The notes beneath the pieces were generated by a model. It made no database searches and was not told where the DNA came from. It saw nothing but the letters and a program-made list of their open reading frames with translations. Made by a program: the position numbers and the translations under genes. From contig JADQBQ010000020.1 in assembly GCA_016278505.1 (NCBI GenBank), positions 1-64,000 of the forward strand: DNA of 64,000 nucleotides. The letters run 5' to 3'. Origin of the DNA: Clostridiales bacterium. GTDB taxonomy: Bacteria > Bacillota > Desulfotomaculia > Desulfotomaculales > VENG01. This document shows positions 27,311 to 35,490 of this stretch, one piece after another (positions within the stretch are counted from its first letter, which is position 1; each line of letters starts with the position of its first letter).

Positions 27311-28750
27311 TTAGAGACCGGCGTCCAGGATTTGGTCAATTTTGGCCAGAACATCATTTGACTTGGGCTCCGGCTGGTAGTTAGAGAGAATTTTATTCAC
27401 TTCCTTGGTGAGTCTATCTTCCATGGTTAGACTACCGCCCTTTTCCCAGGCCGGATAGTTCTGGCGGTCCAGAAGCTTTGGATACCATTGGGCAGTTTTA
27501 AAGTTTTCCAACGTATGATCATCCATTAAGAAGGTTGATTGATCCTTTACTCTGTTGATTACATCAAGTGCCAGCGTGTTATCATTTACTTCGATCCCAT
27601 TCATAAAGAACCGGGCCATATCAATTATCTCATTGGCCATTACCAGCTGCTCCAGGGATGATGTAGTGCCGTATTCAATGTATCCTACGTCATGGACCAG
27701 GTTGGACCTGCAGGCCATGGCGGCAAAGACGGAAAAAGTTGATTCAATGCCGGCCTGCGCATCAACGCGCTTGGAGTCTGTTGACCCTGCATAAGCCCAG
27801 GTCGGTAAATTGTAAAAACGGCCCATATCAGTTACGGCGCCTTGAGTTAATGCCCACTCGGGACACCCGTAAGACACCACGGTGGTGCGTTGATCCATAA
27901 CCGAGACATTGGGGCCAAATACAAAGGGTGCCCCTTTGCGGACCAGCTGCTGTAATACTAAGCCGAAAAAGGATTCTGCTATGCCCATGGCCATTGCCCC
28001 GGCCAGAGTAATGGGAGCGCCGCTGCCTGCGTTAGCCCCCGAGGGGAAACTCATGGGAATATTATGCTTTGCTCCAGTTAAAATCTTTTGGACTGAAGTG
28101 CGGTTAAATTTTAGTGGAGAAACCGGCTCTACATAATGTAATAAGAATGGGTTCTGCTCCAGTTTCTGCTCATCCCCACCGTAAACGGCGGCCGCCATTT
28201 CCCATATCTTTTCTGTGTCCGGCCCGGAATCAGAGCAAAATACTATCGGTAGGTTGCTGTTCTTTACCATTTGGGCGAATTCATACATATAAACAAGCTC
28301 TGACGGAACATCGATAGGATTGCCCATGGACATGATAAAAGAAATATTGGGAAGTGCATCAGAAACTTTGGCAAAGTTTCCGATATCTTTAACTACCACC
28401 CTTCTCCGTTCACCGGTTTCCGGATCAATAATGTAGATTGTATCCGAACCGGTACCAAAGTAAGTTTTTCCCTCTTCCAGGAACAGAGACCTCTCTCCCT
28501 TTTGGTTAGAAAGTACCACCCGGGTGGGCGCACTGTTTAAAGCATCTTGCACAATATATTCGGGTAGTTTCACCCGGTCCTTTTCCACAATTGCACCCGC
28601 GTCGCGGAACATTTGCAGAGCTTCTTCATCCTGAACCTGCATGCCGTATGAGTTCATTATTTCCATAGCTGCACGGTGAATAGCAACTACTTGTTCGTCT
28701 GAAAGGATCCTCATTGAAGGTCGAAGGGTTCCAACAGGGAACTGTAGCAC
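27311..28750 (-). CDS. MttB-superfamily methyltransferase, non-pyrrolysine
   Basis: Trimethylamine:corrinoid methyltransferase family (COG5598), here 479 residues with no in-frame amber codon, so it is of the non-pyrrolysine branch. Characterised members of that branch demethylate quaternary amines such as glycine betaine, proline betaine or carnitine; the substrate here cannot be read. The frame is continuous from the typical N-terminus (LRPSMRILSDEQVVAIHRAA) to the end. GTG start with AGGAGGG six bases upstream. First gene of the four-gene operon; a betaine ABC transporter lies 3 kb away. Confidence 0.94.
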   Translation of the reverse strand: MLQFPVGTLRPSMRILSDEQVVAIHRAAMEIMNSYGMQVQDEEALQMFRDAGAIVEKDRVKLPEYIVQDALNSAPTRVVLSNQKGERSLFLEEGKTYFGTGSDTIYIIDPETGERRRVVVKDIGNFAKVSDALPNISFIMSMGNPIDVPSELVYMYEFAQMVKNSNLPIVFCSDSGPDTEKIWEMAAAVYGGDEQKLEQNPFLLHYVEPVSPLKFNRTSVQKILTGAKHNIPMSFPSGANAGSGAPITLAGAMAMGIAESFFGLVLQQLVRKGAPFVFGPNVSVMDQRTTVVSYGCPEWALTQGAVTDMGRFYNLPTWAYAGSTDSKRVDAQAGIESTFSVFAAMACRSNLVHDVGYIEYGTTSSLEQLVMANEIIDMARFFMNGIEVNDNTLALDVINRVKDQSTFLMDDHTLENFKTAQWYPKLLDRQNYPAWEKGGSLTMEDRLTKEVNKILSNYQPEPKSNDVLAKIDQILDAGL

Positions 28751-29121
28751 ACGTATCCCTCCTAGTAAGAGTAGTAAATTAGGTTTTTAATCTGCCGAAG
28801 TGGTGCAAAATTTTAAAGCCAGTTCTTCCGGTTCATGGCAACCATCCCCTATTAATCCTTATTTGATAACTTATTCTAACAAACATACTTGGCTCTGTTA
28901 ACCCTCGTTCACCAAATAATCCCGCAGTTGCCAAAATTCTCACTAAGGATGAGTAGCAAATATTTATTTGTTGTTTATCTTTACTAACCGGACACCAGAG
29001 GTAATACATCAATTTTTTATTCCGCATGGTTCGGGAAATCTTTGCATTTTTTTGTTAGTATTTTATTTCGGTGTTTAAGTACACTAATAATGGAGGTTAA
29101 TTGAACCAAGAGGAGGAAATT
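28751..29121. promoter_or_regulatory. Divergent promoter region mttB-like / spoVT
   Basis: About 370 bases between divergent genes, AT-rich, no ORF supported. For spoVT, GTATT and CACTAATA near 29072-29093 loosely resemble a forespore (sigma-G/F-type) promoter, which would suit the gene, but the match is weak. No clear promoter was identified for the methyltransferase side. Confidence 0.35.
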
Positions 29122-29655
29122 ATGAAAGCTACCGGGATCGTTAGGAGAATTGATGATTTGGGACGGGTAGTTATACCTAAGGAAATTAGGCGCACGATGA
29201 AAATTCGTAATGGTGACCCTTTGGAGATATATGTTGATAGAGAAGGAAAGGTGTTTTTAAAAAAGTATTCTCCCATCAGTGATTTGGGGGAATTCGCCAA
29301 GGAATATGCTGACTCCTTACATGAAGCATTAGGCTATATTGTTTGCATTGCTGATCGCGATGAAATAATAGCGGTATCCGGTGATGCTAAAAAAGATTTA
29401 ATCAACGGTGCCATTGGTGAGGTGCTTGAAGATATTATTGGTGAACGGCAACACCAAGTTGTTAATGGGGAACATAGTTTAACGGCGGGTGAAGAATTTA
29501 TAGTTAAGAGCAGTGTTGTTTCGCCCATTATCGTGAGCGGAGATCCTATAGGCGCCATTGTTATAACATCAAAGGATGAAGCACAAATGGGAGACCTGGA
29601 AAAAAAGCTGGCCCAGACAGCTGCTTCGTTTTTAGCAAAACAAATGGAGGGATAA
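29122..29655 (+). CDS. spoVT: Stage V sporulation protein T
   Basis: Forespore transcription regulator. The AbrB-type DNA-binding domain is at the N-terminus (MKATGIVRRIDDLGRVVIPK, then IRRTMKIRNGDPLEIYVD). A GAF-like domain follows (~55-177). Length 177 is typical. ATG 29122 is preceded by AGAGGAGG; an upstream TTG at 29101 would put the ribosome site in the coding region. Its presence is strong evidence for an endospore former. Confidence 0.97.
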   Translation: MKATGIVRRIDDLGRVVIPKEIRRTMKIRNGDPLEIYVDREGKVFLKKYSPISDLGEFAKEYADSLHEALGYIVCIADRDEIIAVSGDAKKDLINGAIGEVLEDIIGERQHQVVNGEHSLTAGEEFIVKSSVVSPIIVSGDPIGAIVITSKDEAQMGDLEKKLAQTAASFLAKQMEG

Positions 29656-29687
29656 TTTAAACAAACATATCGTCGTGATAAATAAAC

Positions 29688-29728
29688 ACCCCTCTTTTGG
29701 TGATACTACCTGGAGAGGGGTATTTGTT
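29688..29728 (+). terminator. Probable spoVT terminator
   Basis: 8-bp stem ACCCCTCT / AGAGGGGT with flanking A/T pairing, followed by ATTTGTT. The T run is short. Confidence 0.6.
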
Positions 29729-29778
29729 GCTGCTAAAAATTCTTGATTGACTACACTAAGGATCTGGAGTGATACGGT

Positions 29779-29886
29779 ATGATCAAGGCTTTGTTAAATT
29801 TGATGTTTAAAATTTTAGCCTGGATAGTTGGGATATTTGCATTGATATTTAGATTAATAGGTTTGCGAAGAAAAAACCGTTTATGA
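29779..29886 (+). CDS. 35-residue hydrophobic peptide
   Basis: Small ORF: ATG to TGA encoding 35 residues, with one membrane helix (LAWIVGIFALIFRLIGL) and a basic tail RRKNRL. GGAGTGAT lies nine bases before the ATG. It falls in a gap between spoVT and the flavoprotein gene that otherwise has no product. Possibly a small membrane peptide; function unknown and expression unproven. Confidence 0.5.
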   Translation: MIKALLNLMFKILAWIVGIFALIFRLIGLRRKNRL

Positions 29887-29999
29887 AGTGATCACCCTTT
29901 GCTTGAAAATTATTTCTAAATGCTCTTGAAATATCTTAGCAAATAGTTCATAATAAATCTGTTTGCTAAATTGCACATTCAATGGGAAGTGGTAATACT

Positions 30000-31433
30000 A
30001 TGAAAAAATACGATGTAATTGTCGTAGGTGCCGGCCCAGCGGGTATTTTCACTTGTTACGAGTTGATTCTAAAGGCCCCTGGGCTCAAGGTATTGTTAAT
30101 TGACAAAGGTCGTGACATTTATAAACGGCAATGCCCTATACTGCAAAAGAAAACTGTAAAATGTCCTCCTGCCACAGCTAAAAAAGAATACGCGGGATGT
30201 ATGCCCACGTGCTCAATTACCAGCGGTTTTGGTGGCGCCGGTGCTTATTCGGATGGAAAATTTAACATCACCACTGAGTTTGGAGGTTGGTTAACTGATT
30301 ATTTAAGCCCATCGGAAGTGTTGGATTTAATTAAATATGTCGATTCCATTAACAATAAACATGGTGCGGAATCCACCACATCTGATCCAACCACTGCGGC
30401 CATTAAGTCCATTGAGAAACGCGGGCTGGCTGTAGATCTGAAATTGCTACGGGCACAGGTCAGGCACCTGGGAACAGAACAAAACCTTCAAATATTGGGA
30501 AGCATTTTTGAGTTTTTAAAAGAACATGTGGATATGGTATTTGAAACCGAAGTGGATAATGTATTAACGGAGAATCACGGTTTTAAACGTTTTACCACGG
30601 GTGTGCTTACAAAAACAAACGAGAAATATTATGCACCCAAGGTAGTGGTTGTGCCGGGTAGAGACGGAAATGAATGGCTAACTTCGGTCTTTAATAAACT
30701 AAATGTAGAAATGAGTAACAACCAGGTGGATGTTGGTGTACGAGTGGAAACTCTAGACACAATAATGGAAGAAATCAATGATAATTTATATGAGGGCAAA
30801 TTTATCTTTAGGTCTTCTACCGGGACAACGGTAAGAACCTTCTGCAGTAACCCGTCCGGTCACGTTGTAATTGAAAATCACAGTGGTGTTATGCTGGCTA
30901 ATGGACACGCCTATAAAGATAAAAATTTGGGCAGCATCAATACTAACTTTGCCCTGTTAGTGTCACATAAGTTTTCTTATCCCTTTAATAAGCCTATAGA
31001 TTATGCAAAATCAATTTCCCGGCTGGCTAATGATCTGTCTAACGGCTCAGTATTGGTGCAACGATTTGGTGACATTCTGAACGGCCGCCGGTCAACTGAA
31101 AAGCGTATCAGTGAAGGTTTTATGGACCCCACTTTAAGGGAAGCGGTACCCGGAAACCTAGCTTTAGTGCTACCTTATAATACCATGAAAAGTATTATTG
31201 AAATGATTCACGCACTGGATGCTGTTACACCTGGTATTGCAAGTGAACACACTCTGCTTTATGGGGTGGAGGCAAAGTTCTATTCATCCCGGCCTAAACT
31301 GAAAGGCAACTTTGAGACTGAAATTGAAGGTTTTTATGCCGGTGGCGACGGGGCCGGCATAACACGTGGCCTGGCCCAGGCGGGAGCTTGCGGCATAGCT
31401 ATTGCAAGAGACATTTTAAAAAGAGTTATATAA
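30000..31433 (+). CDS. FAD-dependent dehydrogenase (COG2509-like)
   Basis: Flavoprotein of the uncharacterised FAD-dependent dehydrogenase family. The N-terminal dinucleotide fold VVGAGPAGIFTCYEL with LLIDKGRDIYKR is clear. The segment CPPATAKKEYAGCMPTCSITSGFGGAGAYSDGK is characteristic, and the C-terminal FAD contact FYAGGDGAGITRGLAQAG closes the fold. Several cysteines (RQCPI, CPP, CMPTC) precede the GGAGA motif. ATG 30000 follows GGGAAGTGG; the earlier ATG 29982 would include that site. Substrate unknown; single-gene unit. Confidence 0.87.
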   Translation: MKKYDVIVVGAGPAGIFTCYELILKAPGLKVLLIDKGRDIYKRQCPILQKKTVKCPPATAKKEYAGCMPTCSITSGFGGAGAYSDGKFNITTEFGGWLTDYLSPSEVLDLIKYVDSINNKHGAESTTSDPTTAAIKSIEKRGLAVDLKLLRAQVRHLGTEQNLQILGSIFEFLKEHVDMVFETEVDNVLTENHGFKRFTTGVLTKTNEKYYAPKVVVVPGRDGNEWLTSVFNKLNVEMSNNQVDVGVRVETLDTIMEEINDNLYEGKFIFRSSTGTTVRTFCSNPSGHVVIENHSGVMLANGHAYKDKNLGSINTNFALLVSHKFSYPFNKPIDYAKSISRLANDLSNGSVLVQRFGDILNGRRSTEKRISEGFMDPTLREAVPGNLALVLPYNTMKSIIEMIHALDAVTPGIASEHTLLYGVEAKFYSSRPKLKGNFETEIEGFYAGGDGAGITRGLAQAGACGIAIARDILKRVI

Positions 31434-31586
31434 GATAACTAGTATTGCATATCACCCATCCTTTTTGTGTTTACCCCATATTATGAAAGCAAAATACGTT
31501 AAGTGATATTAGACAAGTTCAATTTATAATTAAAATACGACGTTAATTGATCAACCGGAACAGGAAATATTTTAGTTGTTAAGAAC

Positions 31587-31615
31587 TTGACGTTGGATAA
31601 ATTAAGTGATAATAT
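31587..31615 (+). promoter_or_regulatory. Promoter of the cold-shock gene
   Basis: TTGACG, 17 bases, TAATAT: a near-consensus housekeeping promoter, about 55 bases before the start codon. Confidence 0.85.
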
Positions 31616-31622
31616 GCGCTTA

Positions 31623-31640
31623 TGTAAGCATTTGCTTACA
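31623..31640 (+). promoter_or_regulatory. 5' leader hairpin of the cold-shock gene
   Basis: Perfect 7-bp stem TGTAAGC / GCTTACA with a 4-base loop, at the expected 5' end of the mRNA and 13 bases before the ribosome site. It could stabilise the mRNA or act in temperature response. Confidence 0.5.
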
Positions 31641-31668
31641 GGATTAAATTTTCAGGAGGAATGTGCAC

Positions 31669-31866
31669 GTGAGAGGTAAGGTTAAATGGTTTAGTTCGGA
31701 AAAAGGTTTTGGTTTTATTGAAAGAGAAGACGGTGGCGATGTATTTGTTCATTTTTCCGCCATTGAGGAAGAAGGTTTCAAGGCCTTAGATGAAGGTCAG
31801 GATGTTGAATTTGACATTGTAGAAGGCTCACGCGGGCCACAGGCGGCAAATGTTGTAAAGCTTTAG
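31669..31866 (+). CDS. Cold-shock protein (CspA family)
   Basis: Single OB-fold RNA chaperone of 65 residues. RNP1 KGFGFIE and RNP2 VFVHFSAI are intact. GTG 31669 is chosen because CAGGAGGA lies eight bases upstream; GTG 31663 would be only two bases from it. Preceded by a strong promoter and leader hairpin, followed by a strong terminator, so it is monocistronic. Confidence 0.96.
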   Translation: MRGKVKWFSSEKGFGFIEREDGGDVFVHFSAIEEEGFKALDEGQDVEFDIVEGSRGPQAANVVKL

Positions 31867-31881
31867 TAATCGGGATAGTTT

Positions 31882-31905
31882 AGCCCTGGCTTAGCCAGGG
31901 CTTTT
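31882..31905 (+). terminator. Terminator of the cold-shock gene
   Basis: 9-bp stem AGCCCTGGC / GCCAGGGCT with a 3-base loop, then TTT. Confidence 0.85.
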
Positions 31906-31934
31906 CTAATGTTCTTTTTTAGTTGATTAATAAT

Positions 31935-33116
31935 TTATACTAACCCGGATAGAACGGAAACACGGACAATAATTCCCAGCAACTTGTTGTTTTCATCAGT
32001 GACAGCCAGGGGGAATTTAGTGTTGGTTGCCATCGGGAGCAGATCCTGCATGTATGTCTCGGGATCGGCGGTATAATAATCCTGTCGTAAAATATCTGCA
32101 ATCCCTTTGTTTTCCTTGATGGCTATTATTGTATCATCAATGGTAACAATACCCTGCAGCCGTAGTTGCTCATCCACAACGAATACACTGGAAATACCGT
32201 TTGATTCCATAATTTTAACTGCCACTCTTGGCCCATCCTTGACAGATACCAGTGCAGAACATTTAAACATTATATTCTTGGCTTGTAATACTTTAGAGCG
32301 ATCAATATCCTTAATAAATTCTTCAATGTATGTACTTTGTGGCTTTGCAATTATTTCTTCCGGGGTGCCAATTTGTTCCATCATCCCGTCTTTCATTACC
32401 GCCACACGGTCCCCTATCTTAAATGCTTCATTTACATCGTGGGTAATAAATATAATAGTTTTTTTTAGTTTAGATTGAATATCAAGGAGTTCATACTGCA
32501 TCTCCCGTCTAATCAGAGGGTCAAGAGCACTGAAGGGCTCGTCCATCAATAATACATCAGGATCGTTAGCCAGTGCACGGGCTAGACCAACCCTTTGCTG
32601 CATTCCACCGCTTAATTCGCCGATCAATTTATTTTCCCAACCTTCGAGACCGACACTGACCAAAATTTTGTTTGCAATGTTTTGCCTTTCCTCTGTAGGG
32701 ATCCCCCTTATTTCCAGGCCATATTCAACATTTTTAATTACGTTACGGTGGGTTAAAAGACCGAAGTGTTGAAAAACCATGGCCAGTTTTTGCTGCCTTA
32801 GCTGCTTTAGATCTTTTTTTGCAAGCTTTACTATGTTTGTATCATCGATGAAAATATTGCCTTCCGTTGGCTTGTTTAGAAGGTTCAAACACCGTATGAG
32901 AGTAGATTTACCGCTGCCTGACAGTCCCATAATAACAAAGGTTTCCCCTTCTTTTACCTCGAAGGAGACGTCGTATACGCCAACGGTATGTCCGGTCTCT
33001 TCTAAAATCTCATTCTTGGTAAAACCATCTTTAATTTTTTCTAAAACCGGCTGTGGGTTAGGGCCGAAAATCTTGGTCAAACGTTCTACTTTAACTTTTA
33101 CAGTCATTTGCGCCAC
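31935..33116 (-). CDS. opuAA: Glycine betaine/proline ABC ATPase with CBS pair
   Basis: ATPase of an OpuA/ProV-type importer. The long N-terminus preceding Walker A (VKVKVERLTKIFGPNPQP) is typical. Walker A MGLSGSGKST, signature ELSGGMQQRVGLARAL, Walker B VLLMDEPFSALDP. A C-terminal CBS-domain pair (~275-393), known in OpuA as the ionic-strength/nucleotide sensor, is present. It is last in binding protein-permease-ATPase order, 20 bases after the permease, which is unlike the usual ATPase-first order of opuA. Confidence 0.95.
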   Translation of the reverse strand: MAQMTVKVKVERLTKIFGPNPQPVLEKIKDGFTKNEILEETGHTVGVYDVSFEVKEGETFVIMGLSGSGKSTLIRCLNLLNKPTEGNIFIDDTNIVKLAKKDLKQLRQQKLAMVFQHFGLLTHRNVIKNVEYGLEIRGIPTEERQNIANKILVSVGLEGWENKLIGELSGGMQQRVGLARALANDPDVLLMDEPFSALDPLIRREMQYELLDIQSKLKKTIIFITHDVNEAFKIGDRVAVMKDGMMEQIGTPEEIIAKPQSTYIEEFIKDIDRSKVLQAKNIMFKCSALVSVKDGPRVAVKIMESNGISSVFVVDEQLRLQGIVTIDDTIIAIKENKGIADILRQDYYTADPETYMQDLLPMATNTKFPLAVTDENNKLLGIIVRVSVLSGLV

Positions 33117-33136
33117 TCCCGCTTTCTAGCCATGTT

Positions 33137-34003
33137 TTATTTTGATATTTCATATTTGTTTGCAACTCCTTGAGAAATCCTATCAATAATGATTGCCAGG
33201 AACACAATGCTGAGTCCCGCTTCAAATCCACGGGCAATATCAATTCTGTTGATTGCAATTAACACTTCCATCCCTAATCCCTTGGCACCGATCATGGATG
33301 AGATGACTACCATAGCCAGCGCCATCATTGTGGTCTGGTTAATTCCTGCCATAATGGTGGGAAGTGCCTGGGGCAATTGTACTTTAGTAAGAAGCTGCCA
33401 ACGTGAAGAACCAAAGGACTGGGCAGCTTCCACCATTTCTCCGGGGACGGAGCGAATACCTAAGCTTGTTAATCTGATTACCGGTGGTATAGCATATATG
33501 GTAGTGGCAAAAACGGCGGGAACCTTTCCCAGACCAAATAAAATTAAGGCTGGTATTAAATATACAAAACTTGGCATGGTTTGCATTGCATCCAAAATTG
33601 GTCTTATTACCGCATCCAGGCGTGTGCTGTAAGTCATTATTATTCCGACAGGGATTCCTATCAAGAGAGATATGACCACCGATGTCAGGACAATGGCTAA
33701 AGTGGACATCATGTGATCCCACAATCCAAAAGTACCGACAACAAACAATAGGGATGAAAAAACAAAAGCTGAAACCAGGTTTCTTGCACGCCACCCCAAT
33801 ACAAAAATAATAGCTATAACTAACCACCATGGCACCCATTGTAAAAAAGCTTCGATGTTTACCATAAACCACAATATAACTGCAGTAATGGCATCAAAGA
33901 CCTCACCGTAGTTTGTATTTAACCATTTGATGAAATTATCAACATATAGGCCCCAATTAAGCTTTATGGATTCTGGAAAATCATTCATGGTTTTTGGTAG
34001 CAT
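33137..34003 (-). CDS. opuAB: Glycine betaine/proline ABC permease
   Basis: Integral membrane subunit of the betaine importer. An N-terminal extension (MNDFPESIKLNWGLYVDNFIKWLNTNYG) as in ProW/OpuAB is followed by about seven helices. The ATPase-contact loop is EAAQSFGSSRWQLLTKVQLPQALPTIMAG. Length 288 is normal. Confidence 0.95.
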   Translation of the reverse strand: MLPKTMNDFPESIKLNWGLYVDNFIKWLNTNYGEVFDAITAVILWFMVNIEAFLQWVPWWLVIAIIFVLGWRARNLVSAFVFSSLLFVVGTFGLWDHMMSTLAIVLTSVVISLLIGIPVGIIMTYSTRLDAVIRPILDAMQTMPSFVYLIPALILFGLGKVPAVFATTIYAIPPVIRLTSLGIRSVPGEMVEAAQSFGSSRWQLLTKVQLPQALPTIMAGINQTTMMALAMVVISSMIGAKGLGMEVLIAINRIDIARGFEAGLSIVFLAIIIDRISQGVANKYEISK

Positions 34004-34090
34004 TGTCTACTACCTTTTTTCACCCCAATTACTGCCAAATTTTAAGATGTACTTGTTCTCAACTTTACTGCCTTCCACAGGAAAACGAGA

Positions 34091-34119
34091 GAAAGTTGGT
34101 TTGTGAATGACCAACTTTC
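34091..34119 (-). terminator. Intercistronic hairpin opuAC/opuAB
   Basis: Perfect 10-bp stem GAAAGTTGGT / ACCAACTTTC with a 9-base loop in the 162-base gap after the binding-protein gene; on the minus strand TCTCGTTTTCC follows. It probably allows more binding protein than permease. Confidence 0.5.
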
Positions 34120-34165
34120 CCTGTAGTGGTTCAATTATTTATTCAGTTAAGAATGTATCAAAGAC

Positions 34166-35176
34166 TTATAGGGATTCCTTTACTTTTTGAGCTACTTCTT
34201 CCGAAACCCACTTTGTCCAAACATCTTCGCGTTCTTGCAAGAACCATTTTGCTGCATCTTCTGTTCCCGTGTCGTTATCCTGCATAAAGGCGAGAGCTTC
34301 AGCGGTCAGTTTACTGCTGGTTTCGTAATTCTTTAAGAATTCAACAACTTCCGGTGCCTTTTCAGTCATACTGCTGTTTACCATAACAGTCACATCGGTA
34401 CCGGGAAACTCACAAGCCTTTCCATTATTCCATTTTTCGTCTGAGTATTCAGCTTCCTTTAGGAGAGTGATGTCATATTTTCCGGAGATCCATGTGGGTT
34501 CCCAGTAATAACCAACAAAGGGTTTACCTTCCTCACAAGCCGTAGAGATGGCAGCTGCAAGTGCTGTATCTGATCCGGGACGGAAATAATTATATGTTTC
34601 GTCAAGACCATATGTTTCATATTTTTGATGCATAATTTCATCCGCAGCCCAGCCAGGAATGGAGCCCAAAACACGTCCTTTACTCGGTTGTTCCGGGTCT
34701 TTAAACAGCTCCCAGTATTCAGGTAAGTCTTCTACATATTCCAAATCAGGAGCCATGGGTTCGATTCCCCTGGACGGATCTCCCTCAATGACAAATGTAG
34801 GAACGTAAAAGCCCTGGGCATTGTCATCAAAGTTAACAGATAATTCGATAATCTCCCCTTTCTCTATTCCTTCCTGATAAGCGTCAATAATGTTTTGCTT
34901 CCAGGCTTCCATGTAAATGTCAATATCACCGTTCCTTAAACCTGTAAACGTAGCCGGAGTGGAACCGGGAATTACATCAGTCGGGTACCCAAAACCATTT
35001 TCAACGATAAAACCGGCCACATCATTATGAAAACGAATGCTGTCCCAACCCGCATCAGCAAAGACCAGAGTCTCTTTTTGTTGCTCGCCCTCACCAGACG
35101 ATCCGCAGCCAATTACGGTAAGTGAAAGAGCGATCAAGCACACTGCAAATAAAAGCTGCCTAAAACTTTTGTTCAT
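34166..35176 (-). CDS. opuAC: Glycine betaine binding lipoprotein
   Basis: Substrate-binding protein of the OpuAC/ProX fold. The signal ends at lipobox TVIGC, so it is lipid-anchored. FADAGWDSIRFHNDVAGFIVE, GDIDIYMEAWKQN and GKPFVGYYWEPTW contain the aromatic residues that cage quaternary amines in this family. Length 336 is typical. First gene of the transporter unit; specificity among betaines cannot be read. Confidence 0.93.
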   Translation of the reverse strand: MNKSFRQLLFAVCLIALSLTVIGCGSSGEGEQQKETLVFADAGWDSIRFHNDVAGFIVENGFGYPTDVIPGSTPATFTGLRNGDIDIYMEAWKQNIIDAYQEGIEKGEIIELSVNFDDNAQGFYVPTFVIEGDPSRGIEPMAPDLEYVEDLPEYWELFKDPEQPSKGRVLGSIPGWAADEIMHQKYETYGLDETYNYFRPGSDTALAAAISTACEEGKPFVGYYWEPTWISGKYDITLLKEAEYSDEKWNNGKACEFPGTDVTVMVNSSMTEKAPEVVEFLKNYETSSKLTAEALAFMQDNDTGTEDAAKWFLQEREDVWTKWVSEEVAQKVKESL

Positions 35177-35490
35177 TATTATCCTCCCCCTTAAAAAAAG
35201 TGCAAAATTTTTTTAGATAAACCACCAACTTATTATATATCAATGATGTGTCAATTCTGAAACTGTGTTATAAGGGAGAATGTCCCAAAATCACGGATAA
35301 ATATGGTATCAGACAAACTTAGTGTGAAAGTGCGAAATATTTCTATATAATCCTGCAAATTTCAACAATCTATCTAAATGATCCTATGTGATAAAACCGT
35401 TTTTAAAAGTGTGATCTATATCATTTTCTGCTCGTTAATTAAGCATTAAAATTATAACCAGATTGTTTTCTTGAAAAGGAGGTTTGTCCG
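35177..35490. promoter_or_regulatory. Divergent promoter region opuAC / asrA
   Basis: About 310 AT-rich bases between divergent operons. TGTGATCTATATCAT near 35410 is a partial Crp/Fnr-like dyad on the asrA side, about 80 bases before the start; only one half matches well. AAAGGAGG precedes asrA. No ORF is supported. Confidence 0.35.

Noticed and set aside
27311-28750. Pyrrolysine-containing MttB
   Set aside because: The frame is open through 479 residues without an in-frame TAG, and no pyl genes are present.
28833-29027. 64-residue minus-strand frame in the mttB/spoVT gap
   Set aside because: No ribosome site, no similarity to known proteins, and it occupies the expected promoter region.
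33384-33872. 162-residue minus-strand frame inside the betaine permease gene
   Set aside because: Lies within the well-supported opuAB frame on the same strand, has no ribosome site and no recognisable domain.
35405-35425. Crp/Fnr operator upstream of asrA
   Set aside because: Only one half of the dyad matches; kept as a weak remark, not as a feature of its own.
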